NCBI GenBank assembly: GCA_946626395.1
Contig: CAMOUF010000144.1
Location: forward strand, 1 to 9,085
Direction of reading: 5' to 3'
Length of the DNA stretch: 9,085 nt
Origin: an uncultured Clostridia bacterium
Lineage (GTDB): Bacteria > Bacillota > Clostridia > Christensenellales > Aristaeellaceae
Under the pieces are notes generated by a model. It worked only from the letters and a program-made list of their open reading frames with translations, made no database searches and was not told the origin of the DNA. Positions 1 through 6,191 of the stretch are shown one piece after another (positions within the stretch are counted from its first letter, which is position 1; every line of letters begins with the position of its first letter). Both the position numbers and the translations under genes were made by a program.

Positions 1-1254
1 GCGGACATTCATCTGGTGGGCAAGGAAATCGTGCGGTTCCATACCATTTATTGGCCCATCATGCTCCACGCCCTGGGGCTCCCCCTGCCCAAGCAGGTGT
101 TCGCTCACGGCTGGCTGCTGTTCGGCAATGACAAAATGAGCAAATCCAAGGGCAACACGGTCTATCCCCAGCCCATCGTGGCCCGGTACGGGGTGGACAG
201 CCTGCGCTATTACCTCATGCGCGAAATGCCCTTCGGCGCGGACGGCAACTATACCAACGAAGCCTTCCTCACCCGCATGAACGCCGACCTGGCCAACGAC
301 CTGGGCAACCTGGTCAGCCGCACGGTGGCCATGATCGAAAAGTATTTCGGCGGCACGGTGCCTGCCTGGGATAAAGAAACAGAAGAACCTGTGGGCAATG
401 ATCTGCGGGCCCATTGCGCCGCCCTGCCCGCCGCCGTGGAGGAGCAGATGAACAAGCTGCAGTTCTCCCAGGCTCTGGCGGAAATCTGGAAGGTCATCGG
501 CGAATGCAATAAATATATCGACCTGACCCAGCCCTGGGTGCTGGGCAAGGATGAAACCAAGAAGGCCCTGTTAGGCAACGTGCTGCTCACCCTGGCGGAG
601 TGCGTGCGGTTCGTGGCCGTGCTGATCCGGCCCGTGATGCCCGCCACCCCCGACCGCATCTTTGAGCAGCTGGGCCTGACCGACGGGAACCTGAAAACCT
701 GGGAATCCCTGTCCTGCTTTGGCGCGCTGCCCGCCGGCATTCAGGTGCACAAGGGCGACGCCCTGTTCCCTCGGTTCGATATCAAGAAGGAGCTGGAAGC
801 TCTGAACCCCGACGATAAAGAAGAAAAGAAGGAAGAGAAAAAGGAAGCCAAGGCTGAAAAGAAGGAGCAAAAAAAGGAAGAAAAGAAAGAGAAAAAAGCC
901 GTGGAAATCCCTGAGGGCTGCATCAGCTTTGGCGACTTTGAAAAGATCAAGCTGCGGGTGGCCCGAGTGGTGGACTGCCAGCGGGTGGAAAAGAGCGAAA
1001 AGCTGCTGAAATTCCGCCTGAGCCTGGGCGACGAGGAGCGCACCGTGCTCTCCGGCATCGCCAAATTCCACACCCCCGAGGAGCTCATCGGCAAAAAGCT
1101 GATCCTGCTTGCCAACCTGGCCCCCCGGAAAATCATGGGCATCGAAAGCCAGGGCATGTTGCTGTCCGCCGTGAAGGTAAACGAGGATGGAAGCGAAACC
1201 CTGCGCCTGCTCACCGCCGACCCCATCATGCCCGACGGCGCGGAAATCGGTTAA
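1..1254 (+). CDS. metG: Methionyl-tRNA synthetase, C-terminal part (5' end outside window)
   Basis: Class I methionyl-tRNA synthetase, a cytoplasmic enzyme that charges tRNA-Met with methionine. The frame is open from base 1, so about 417 residues are present and roughly 230-250 N-terminal residues, including the HIGH-type motif, lie outside. Seen, numbering from base 1: the catalytic-core segment DIHLVGKEI (residues 2-10), the signature KMSKS (45-49) that closes over ATP, the helical anticodon-binding domain (about 70-260), a lysine/glutamate-rich linker (about 271-300) and a C-terminal OB-fold tRNA-binding domain of the Trbp111/EMAP type (about 302-417, with RVARVVDCQRVEKSEKLL and LANLAPRKIMGIESQGM). 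This long, fused form is common in Bacillota. The tail domain is known in this family to dimerise and help bind tRNA. A terminator follows. The identification is secure; the unusual part is the very charged linker. Confidence 0.97.
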   Translation, partial: ADIHLVGKEIVRFHTIYWPIMLHALGLPLPKQVFAHGWLLFGNDKMSKSKGNTVYPQPIVARYGVDSLRYYLMREMPFGADGNYTNEAFLTRMNADLANDLGNLVSRTVAMIEKYFGGTVPAWDKETEEPVGNDLRAHCAALPAAVEEQMNKLQFSQALAEIWKVIGECNKYIDLTQPWVLGKDETKKALLGNVLLTLAECVRFVAVLIRPVMPATPDRIFEQLGLTDGNLKTWESLSCFGALPAGIQVHKGDALFPRFDIKKELEALNPDDKEEKKEEKKEAKAEKKEQKKEEKKEKKAVEIPEGCISFGDFEKIKLRVARVVDCQRVEKSEKLLKFRLSLGDEERTVLSGIAKFHTPEELIGKKLILLANLAPRKIMGIESQGMLLSAVKVNEDGSETLRLLTADPIMPDGAEIG

Positions 1255-1284
1255 AACAGAAGGCAAAATGCCCTGAACAGCTCC

Positions 1285-1318
1285 CCCTCCCCAAGCAATC
1301 CGCTTCGGGAGGGCTTTT
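1285..1318 (+). terminator. Rho-independent-type terminator after metG
   Basis: CCCTCCC (1285-1291) pairs with GGGAGGG (1307-1313). Inside it AAGC (1293-1296) pairs with GCTT (1302-1305), with one C/C mismatch between the two stems and a 5-nt loop. CTTTT follows directly. It lies about 30 bp after the metG stop. The U-tract is short, but the stem is strong. A further T-rich stretch follows at 1345-1366. Confidence 0.65.
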
Positions 1319-1382
1319 GCGTATCGGGTGTTTTTGAGGGCTTCCATTTTTTCCTTTTTCTTTTTCTCGACCAAACTTGCAC

Positions 1383-1411
1383 TTGCAGGATTTTGCCGCG
1401 CATGCTATCAT
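1383..1411 (+). promoter_or_regulatory. Sigma-A-type promoter for the uppP operon
   Basis: The -35 box is TTGCAG (1383-1388), the spacer is 17 bp, and the -10 box is TATCAT (1406-1411) preceded by TGC, giving an extended -10. An alternative -35 TTGCAC directly abuts it (1377-1382). The T-rich tract at 1345-1366 lies just upstream, where an UP element would sit. Predicted transcription start is near 1417, giving a leader of about 20-25 nt before uppP. Confidence 0.65.
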
Positions 1412-1434
1412 AAGGGGAAGTCATTGGAAAGGAA

Positions 1435-2286
1435 ATGAACGGTATGCAGATTCTTCACGCCGCCATCCTGGGCATCATCCAGGGCCTGGCGGAATTTTTG
1501 CCCATCTCCTCCAGCGGCCATCTGGAGGTGGCCCAGCGGCTGATGGGCCTTCAGGCGGACTCCGGGGCCATGATGCTGCTGACGGTGCTGCTCCACGCGG
1601 GCACCCTGACCGCCGTGGTGGTGGTGTTCTGGAAGGACTGGCTGGGCATCCTGAAAAACCTGTTTCATTCCAGGCTCCTGGGCCTGCTGATCGTGGCGAG
1701 CCTGCCGGCGGTGCTGGTGAAGTTCGGGCTCAAGGCAATCCACATTGATGTGGACGAATTTTTCGGCGGCGGCTTTTTAGGCATCGGCTTTCTGATCACG
1801 GCGGTGTTTTTGCTGCTGGCGGAAAAGTGCAGCCATCACGGCCGTCACGCGGGAGCCAAAGAGGTGACGGTGAATAACGCGCTGGTCATGGGCTGTTTCC
1901 AGTCCCTGGCCATGATTCCCGGCGTCAGCCGCAGCGGCTCCACCACCCTGGGCGGCACCGTCACGGGGCTGACCAAGCGGGACGCCATCAAGTTTTCATT
2001 CCTCATGAGCGCCCCCGCCGTGGTGGGCAGCCTGATGCTGGAGGGCAAGGACGCTTATGAAAACGGGTCCTTTTCCTTCCTGACGGAGAATATCGTGCCC
2101 ATAGCGGTGGGCGTGGCGCTGGCTGCGGTGGTCGGCATTCTCACGGCCCGGACCATGCTGAAAACCATCAACAAGGTGTCCTTCGGCTGGTTCGCTCTGT
2201 ATGTGTTCCTCATGGGCGCGTTCGTGCTGGCCATGCAATTGACCGGCAGCTTCGGCTTCCCGCCCGTCAGCGTGCCTTTCCTGTAA
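1435..2286 (+). CDS. uppP: Undecaprenyl-diphosphatase UppP/BacA
   Basis: Integral-membrane phosphatase that converts undecaprenyl diphosphate to undecaprenyl phosphate, recycling the lipid carrier for peptidoglycan and surface polysaccharide; this family also gives basal bacitracin resistance. Seen: the first signature QGLAEFLPISSSGH (residues 16-29, with Q16, E20 and H29 in the (E/Q)xxxE pattern) and the second signature PGVSRSG (162-168, with R166), both catalytic motifs of the BacA family. Hydrophobic segments run through the whole protein, and 283 aa is a normal length (about 265-285). Start choice is open. The ATG at 1435 leaves AGGA (1430-1433) only 1 nt away, while the in-frame ATG at 1444 (residue 4) has a 10-nt gap and gives the more typical N-terminus MQILHAAILG. 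It is first in a probable operon, 41 bp before the next gene. Confidence 0.97.
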   Translation: MNGMQILHAAILGIIQGLAEFLPISSSGHLEVAQRLMGLQADSGAMMLLTVLLHAGTLTAVVVVFWKDWLGILKNLFHSRLLGLLIVASLPAVLVKFGLKAIHIDVDEFFGGGFLGIGFLITAVFLLLAEKCSHHGRHAGAKEVTVNNALVMGCFQSLAMIPGVSRSGSTTLGGTVTGLTKRDAIKFSFLMSAPAVVGSLMLEGKDAYENGSFSFLTENIVPIAVGVALAAVVGILTARTMLKTINKVSFGWFALYVFLMGAFVLAMQLTGSFGFPPVSVPFL

Positions 2287-2315
2287 GCAAAAGACAAGCA
2301 AAAGACGCAAAAGGG
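2287..2315 (+). repeat. Three short GCAAAAG repeats leading into a ribosome binding site
   Basis: GCAAAAGAC occurs at 2287-2295 and 2298-2306, and GCAAAAGGG at 2307-2315. They fill the gap after the uppP stop, and the third copy supplies the AAGGGAG Shine-Dalgarno of the next gene, about 10 nt before its ATG at 2328. This may be simple slippage-derived sequence. Confidence 0.5.
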
Positions 2316-2327
2316 AGAGATCAACAA

Positions 2328-3410
2328 ATGAAACGATTGCTGGCGCTTCTTCTGACGCTTCTTTTGGCGGTATCAGCAGCGCCTTCCCTCTGCCTGGCGG
2401 AGGATGACGGAGAAGACCTCTATGCCTGGGACGATTTTTTTCTGTCCCAGTACGGCCACATCCGCTTCACCCTGCCCCGCGCCCCGGAGCTGTTTTACAA
2501 TCAGGACGTGACCGAGGAGGAGGCCCGGGACGGCTGGGACGAATACGCGGGCTGGCTGGATATGCGCCATGTGTTCTGCATTTACAGCGAAGACGAGGTT
2601 CTGGAGCTCTTCGCGGGCGACCTGTCCCCCATGATCAGCCAGATGCGTAAGGATTACCCCGGCGAGGACGAAAGAAACTACCAGGCCAGCGCCCTGTCCA
2701 ACCTGATTACCCAGCACATGACCCAATGGGACGGGATGTTTGTGGATTTCCCAAAGGCCGATGTGATCCAGCGGGACGGGAAGGATTATGTGACGCTGCA
2801 ATTCACCTTCCGCTACGGCCTGGCCCGGGACAACAGCCAGCAGGCGGGCAGGGGCATCATGGACGGCAGCCGGGCGGTGCTCATGTTCGGCACGGATTCC
2901 GAGTTCACCCGCCATTACCTGGCGCTGATGGACGCGGTAGGGGATCAGGAAGCCGCTGATTTCAAGGGGCTGAAGACCCAAACCCTGACCCTGAACAAAA
3001 TGCATATTACCCTGCCCGGCCAGCCTGAAGTTTCCCAGGAGGAGGACGTCCTTTTCTGCGATACCTACGGGCCGGATTTCACCTATATCACCATCCAATA
3101 TCTTTCCTTGGGCGCGTACATCCAAAGCGACAAAAACACCGTGATCGACCTGGTGATGAAACGGGAACTGACCAATCTGGGCGACGGGTATGTGAAGCGG
3201 GAGGAAATGGGCGAATACACCGTGGAGAAGGTGCGGGACGGGCTGTGGCGGCTGAAAGGCGCTGCCATTCCCTATGAGGGCGACGAAACAACCTGGAACC
3301 GCGCCCGATACACGGAAATCTATCTCACCGTCTCCGGCCTCTACCGCGTCTCCTATGACGATTCCCAGGCGGGCCGGGACGCCGCGGCGTCCATTGTCAT
3401 TGAGCCGTAA
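2328..3410 (+). CDS. Secreted protein of unknown function, possible internal duplication
   Basis: I do not recognise a named family. The N-terminus (MKRLLALLLTLLLAVSAAPS) is a clear Sec signal peptide, with likely cleavage after LCLA near residue 24. PSLC is not a good lipobox, so a soluble secreted form is more likely than a lipoprotein. The mature part is acidic, without further membrane segments. Two halves open with a similar strand: IRFTLPRAPEL (residues 45-55) and MHITLPGQPEV (225-235), each later followed by beta-rich segments (DYVTLQFTFRYG; FTYITIQYLSLG). This suggests two copies of a small alpha/beta domain, perhaps of the PsbP/Mog1-like type; that fold assignment is inference. The gene lies 41 bp after uppP and 28 bp before glf on the same strand, so it is probably co-transcribed with these envelope genes. 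The start is supported by AAGGGAG upstream and the signal peptide directly after it. Confidence 0.85.
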   Translation: MKRLLALLLTLLLAVSAAPSLCLAEDDGEDLYAWDDFFLSQYGHIRFTLPRAPELFYNQDVTEEEARDGWDEYAGWLDMRHVFCIYSEDEVLELFAGDLSPMISQMRKDYPGEDERNYQASALSNLITQHMTQWDGMFVDFPKADVIQRDGKDYVTLQFTFRYGLARDNSQQAGRGIMDGSRAVLMFGTDSEFTRHYLALMDAVGDQEAADFKGLKTQTLTLNKMHITLPGQPEVSQEEDVLFCDTYGPDFTYITIQYLSLGAYIQSDKNTVIDLVMKRELTNLGDGYVKREEMGEYTVEKVRDGLWRLKGAAIPYEGDETTWNRARYTEIYLTVSGLYRVSYDDSQAGRDAAASIVIEP

Positions 3411-3421
3411 ACCTGTACGCA

Positions 3422-3432
3422 AGAGAGGGGGA
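3422..3432 (+). promoter_or_regulatory. Ribosome binding site fixing the glf start
   Basis: The purine run GAGAGGGGGAG lies 6 nt before the ATG at 3439. It decides the start: the frame is open further upstream to 3274, but that would overlap the preceding gene, and the extra residues are unlike any UDP-galactopyranose mutase N-terminus. Confidence 0.7.
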
Positions 3433-3438
3433 GCATGG

Positions 3439-4569
3439 ATGAAAGCATATGATTATTTGATCGTGGGCGCGGGCCTGTACGGGGCTGTGTTCGCCCAGCA
3501 GGCCAAGGCCCAGGGAAAGCGGGCGCTGGTGATCGACAAACGGCCCCACGTGGCTGGGAACATCTACACGGAAAACGTGCAGGGCATTCACGTACACAAA
3601 TACGGCGCCCATATCTTCCACACCAACGACGAGGAGGTGTGGGTTTACGCCAACCGCTTCGCCCGCTTCAACCGCTACACCAATTCCCCGGTGGCCAACT
3701 ACAAGGGCGAATTGTTCAGCCTGCCCTTTAACATGTACACCTTCAACAAAATGTGGGGCGTGGTGACCCCGGCCCAGGCCATGGAAAAAATCGAAGCGCA
3801 AAAAAAGGAAGCGGGCATTCAGGAGCCCAAGAACCTGGAGGAGCAGGCCATCAGCCTGGTGGGCAAGGATATTTTTGAAAAGCTGGTCAAGGGCTACACG
3901 GAAAAGCAATGGGGACGAGACTGCCGGGACCTGCCCGCCTTCATCATCAAGCGCCTGCCTGTGCGCTTCACCTTTGACAACAATTATTTCAATGCCCTTT
4001 ACCAAGGCATTCCCATGGGCGGCTACACCCGCATGGTGGAAAATATGCTGGAGGGCGTGGAAGTGCGGCTGAACCAGGATTACCTTTCCGACCGGACCGC
4101 CTGGGACGCCCTGGCGGACAAGGTGATCTACACCGGCCCCATCGACGCCTTCTTCGGCTATCAGCTGGGCAATCTGGAATACCGCTCCATCCGGTTTGAA
4201 ACGGAAACCCTGGCCATGCCCAACTACCAGGGCAACGCCGTGGTGAACTACACCGACCGGGAAACGCCCTACACCCGGGTGATCGAGCACAAGTGGTTCC
4301 AGTTCGGCAAGGACGATCAGGGCAGCGACCTGCCCGCCACCGTGATCAGCAAAGAATTTTCCAGCGAATGGAAGCCCGGGGACGAGCCCTATTACCCCGT
4401 CAACGATGAAAAGAACGCCCAGCGCTTCCAGCAGTACAAGGCCCTGGCCGCTCAGCAGCCCCAGGTGATTTTCGGCGGCCGTCTGGGCGAATATAAGTAT
4501 TACGATATGGATCAGGTGATCGCCTCCGCCCTGGGGAAGGCGAAGGATGAGCTGGGAAAGCTCCTCTGA
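3439..4569 (+). CDS. glf: UDP-galactopyranose mutase
   Basis: FAD enzyme that interconverts UDP-galactopyranose and UDP-galactofuranose, the donor for galactofuranose in surface glycans; cytoplasmic, and active with reduced FAD. 376 aa is normal for the bacterial family. Seen: the Rossmann loop GAGLYG (residues 10-15), IDKRPHVAGN (32-41) at the adenosine end, the family signatures HKYGAHIFHTND (53-64) and FNRYTNSPVANY (77-88), YTEKQWG (153-159) carrying the substrate-site tryptophan W158, KRLPVRF (171-177), TRVIEHK (279-285), and GGRLGEYKYYDMD (346-358) near the flavin. R175 and R280 fit the two conserved arginines that bind the substrate diphosphate in characterised UGMs. Last gene of the uppP-led operon. 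No galactofuranosyltransferase is in view, so the final glycan is unknown. Confidence 0.97.
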   Translation: MKAYDYLIVGAGLYGAVFAQQAKAQGKRALVIDKRPHVAGNIYTENVQGIHVHKYGAHIFHTNDEEVWVYANRFARFNRYTNSPVANYKGELFSLPFNMYTFNKMWGVVTPAQAMEKIEAQKKEAGIQEPKNLEEQAISLVGKDIFEKLVKGYTEKQWGRDCRDLPAFIIKRLPVRFTFDNNYFNALYQGIPMGGYTRMVENMLEGVEVRLNQDYLSDRTAWDALADKVIYTGPIDAFFGYQLGNLEYRSIRFETETLAMPNYQGNAVVNYTDRETPYTRVIEHKWFQFGKDDQGSDLPATVISKEFSSEWKPGDEPYYPVNDEKNAQRFQQYKALAAQQPQVIFGGRLGEYKYYDMDQVIASALGKAKDELGKLL

Positions 4570-4592
4570 CAGTCCAGTCGATTAAATCACCA

Positions 4593-4697
4593 AGTGAGGA
4601 GTGAGGAATGAGGAGTTAGGAGTTGAAAATTGTTATCACACAATGAGCTCCTGTTGTCCGGCGCGAAGCGCCAACTATTAACTCCTCACTCCTCACT
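4593..4697. repeat. Palindromic intergenic element built from 7-bp repeats
   Basis: The left arm (4593-4624) is an A followed by 7-bp units GTGAGGA, GTGAGGA, ATGAGGA, GTTAGGA and then GTT. The right arm (4673-4697), read on the minus strand, is A then GTGAGGA, GTGAGGA, GTTAATA and GTT, so it is one unit shorter. The outer 15 nt (4593-4607 and 4683-4697) are perfect inverted repeats. The core holds a perfect hairpin GGCGC-GAA-GCGCC (4660-4672) and a weaker one, ATTGT/ACAAT (4629-4633, 4640-4644). It lies between the convergent genes glf and the L,D-transpeptidase and codes for nothing convincing. It resembles dispersed REP- or MITE-like elements. It could fold into a long hairpin and help terminate either gene. 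Copy number cannot be judged from one window. Confidence 0.75.
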
Positions 4698-4750
4698 GAT
4701 TGAAAGTGTACCACAAATGATTCCGATTCAATCAATATCTGTTCGCTTAA

Positions 4751-4798
4751 GAAACGCGCTCCGCTTCCTTATCAAAAGAAGGCAGCGGGGCGCGTTTC
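4751..4798. terminator. Long GC-rich hairpin between convergent genes
   Basis: GAAACGCGC (4751-4759) pairs with GCGCGTTTC (4790-4798), continued by a T/G wobble, CCGC/GCGG, one T-A pair, one mismatch and CCTT/AAGG. That makes a stem of about 20 positions with an 8-nt loop (4771-4778). It starts 26 bp beyond the stop of the minus-strand transpeptidase and serves the end of glf on the other strand. Neither side has a U-tract directly after the stem, so it is terminator-like rather than a textbook intrinsic terminator. It may instead be a 3'-end stabilising structure or another repeat. Confidence 0.5.
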
Positions 4799-4824
4799 GA
4801 TATAAGGATCAGGCTGAGATGCTT

Positions 4825-5949
4825 TTATTTTTTCCCGGGCCAATAGTTCATGACCTCGCCGGGAGAGGTTTCCTGATGCACCCGGTTGATTTCCTCCAAT
4901 TCAGCCTTTCTGGCCACGGGCTGGCAGTAGGGGCAGGGGGTCAGGGAGGAATAAGGCGCGGTATCCAGTTCGCCATAGGGGAACGCGGTCAGGGGCAGGT
5001 ATTTTTCCTTCACGCCCCGGCAGTTCTCCGCGCTGTGGTAATTCTGGCCTCCGTTGACGTTGTAATACAGCAGCGTTTCATCGGAGGGAATGTCCACTTG
5101 GCGGCCCTGATAATCCTCCCAGATCACCACCTTGGTGCCCACCTTGATATTGTCCCAAATCCATTTCATGTTGATGCCTTCGGCGTTTTTCAGGCGCTGC
5201 ACCCGAATGCACCCATGGCTGGAGCGGGTGTTCAGCTTGGGCTCGCAGTTCTTGTAATTCTTGCTGCCGTCGGCGTTTTTGGTGTAGGGCACTTCATGGA
5301 GCAAATCGCCGCTGTTGAAGCGCATGCCCATGGCGCAGGTCAGGTTATCGCTCTTAAAATCTCCCACCCTGGAAATAATGATGAACTCGCCGGAGCGGGT
5401 TTCATTGTAGGGCTGCTTATCATTGTACAGCCCGGTGGAAACGGACAGGGCAGACATCAAATGGCCTTCATGAAAAATATACAGCCTTTGGGTCAGCTTA
5501 TCAATGACAATGCCATATTCCTGGTTCACCTTCTTGGTTTTCAGTTTGCTGGACTGGATATAGCCGGTCACGAAAGCGTTCCAGTTTTTTACCTTGCTGT
5601 CGTGGAAGGAGCTGGAATAGGTTTCCACCTTCGTCCATCCATTGTCCAGCTTTTCCAGCACGTGCACCGCCTGGCTGGCCCCCGTGACCACGCCCAGCTG
5701 CTCAGCGCCTTTATCGGGCTCGGCGTACAGGATCACCTGATCCTTTTGATTGGCGTCCACCACGGTGATGGGTGCGGTGAGCATGGCCCACACCGCTTCC
5801 TCGTCCCGGATGTTCATGGGCGTGCACCAATAGCAGGCTTCATGGTTTGGCCGCGCTTCACTGCGGTAAGCCGGGGTGATTTCCTCCCCCAGGGCGGAAG
5901 CGGCCAGCGCCATAAACAAACAGAAAAACAGCGCAAATATTTTTCTCAT
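4825..5949 (-). CDS. Secreted L,D-transpeptidase (YkuD) with SH3-like domain and cysteine-rich ends
   Basis: Exported cell-wall enzyme; YkuD-fold L,D-transpeptidases use a cysteine to form 3-3 peptidoglycan cross-links or to attach proteins. Seen in order: signal peptide (residues 1-21, MRKIFALFFCLFMALAASALG), a CYWC pair (39-42), an SH3b-like region (about 62-140, VILYAEPDKGAEQLG and GWTKVE), and the catalytic domain (about 143-278) starting YGIVIDKLTQRLYIF, with H217 as candidate upstream histidine and the active-site motif SHGCIR (S244-R249, catalytic C247). A C-terminal segment follows with YH (304-305), C310 and CPYC (339-342), resembling the small Ada-type cysteine motif seen at the ends of some secreted nucleases. 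The 27-residue gap between H217 and the SHGC motif is longer than the usual 14-17. The start is supported by GAGGG upstream and the signal peptide. Two wall substrates are possible, so no gene name is given. Confidence 0.93.
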   Translation of the reverse strand: MRKIFALFFCLFMALAASALGEEITPAYRSEARPNHEACYWCTPMNIRDEEAVWAMLTAPITVVDANQKDQVILYAEPDKGAEQLGVVTGASQAVHVLEKLDNGWTKVETYSSSFHDSKVKNWNAFVTGYIQSSKLKTKKVNQEYGIVIDKLTQRLYIFHEGHLMSALSVSTGLYNDKQPYNETRSGEFIIISRVGDFKSDNLTCAMGMRFNSGDLLHEVPYTKNADGSKNYKNCEPKLNTRSSHGCIRVQRLKNAEGINMKWIWDNIKVGTKVVIWEDYQGRQVDIPSDETLLYYNVNGGQNYHSAENCRGVKEKYLPLTAFPYGELDTAPYSSLTPCPYCQPVARKAELEEINRVHQETSPGEVMNYWPGKK

Positions 5950-6047
5950 GAGTCATCCCTCACAGCTGCAGATTTTTGCCCCGGCTCCGAACGTTTCAGC
6001 TCCGGACACGGGAGGAGCAGGGATAGCAAAACCGCCATCCTATTTTT

Positions 6048-6053
6048 ATTATA
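6048..6053 (-). promoter_or_regulatory. Candidate -10 box for the L,D-transpeptidase
   Basis: A perfect TATAAT on the minus strand, about 100 bp before the ATG at 5949, sits in an AT-rich patch. The best -35 at 17 bp is only TTTCTT, so the promoter may be weak, activated or of another class. The leader would be about 90 nt. I found no recognisable riboswitch in it. Confidence 0.4.
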
Positions 6054-6163
6054 AACGAAATATCAAAGAAAAGAAAGACAAAAGATTGACAAGATAGGGG
6101 CTCGCCGGAAAATTGTTACATTTATTACGGACATTCGGCGAAAACCTGAAAAAGAAGAGGTTC

Positions 6164-6183
6164 CGTTTTCCGGGGAGAAAACG
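6164..6183 (-). terminator. Possible terminator after the MFS gene
   Basis: On the minus strand CGTTTTC and GAAAACG form a perfect 7-bp stem with a 6-nt loop, starting 8 bp after the MFS stop, and CTCTTCTTTTT follows after a few bases. The stem is short and the T-rich tail is displaced, so read-through towards the transpeptidase gene is possible. Confidence 0.4.
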
Positions 6184-6191
6184 TAAATGGA

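Noticed and set aside
571..1374. A minus-strand open frame across the end of metG
   Set aside because: Its phenylalanine/leucine run is only the complement of the lysine/glutamate linker, and the metG frame is unambiguous.
2328..2400. Lipobox in the unknown secreted protein
   Set aside because: The only early cysteine is in PSLC; leucine at -1 does not fit the small residue needed for lipoprotein processing.
2373..3422. A 349-codon minus-strand open frame opposite the secreted protein
   Set aside because: No start signal or recognisable motif, and the opposite strand has a signal peptide, a ribosome binding site and operon spacing.
3274..3438. N-terminal extension of glf upstream of the ATG at 3439
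   Set aside because: It overlaps the upstream gene, has no ribosome binding site, and the FAD-binding motif begins right after the ATG at 3439, as in the family.
4593..4624. CRISPR-like or minisatellite array
   Set aside because: The units are 7 bp, contiguous and without spacers, and they are mirrored as an inverted arm, so this is a palindromic element rather than an array.
4630..6054. A 474-codon plus-strand open frame covering the L,D-transpeptidase region
   Set aside because: It is antisense to a gene with signal peptide and SHGC active site, has no ribosome binding site, starts inside the palindromic element, and its translation shows no domain. Long antisense frames are expected where codon third positions are GC-rich.
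6086..6114. TTGACA on the plus strand as a promoter
   Set aside because: No acceptable -10 box lies 16-18 bp downstream, and no plus-strand gene follows.
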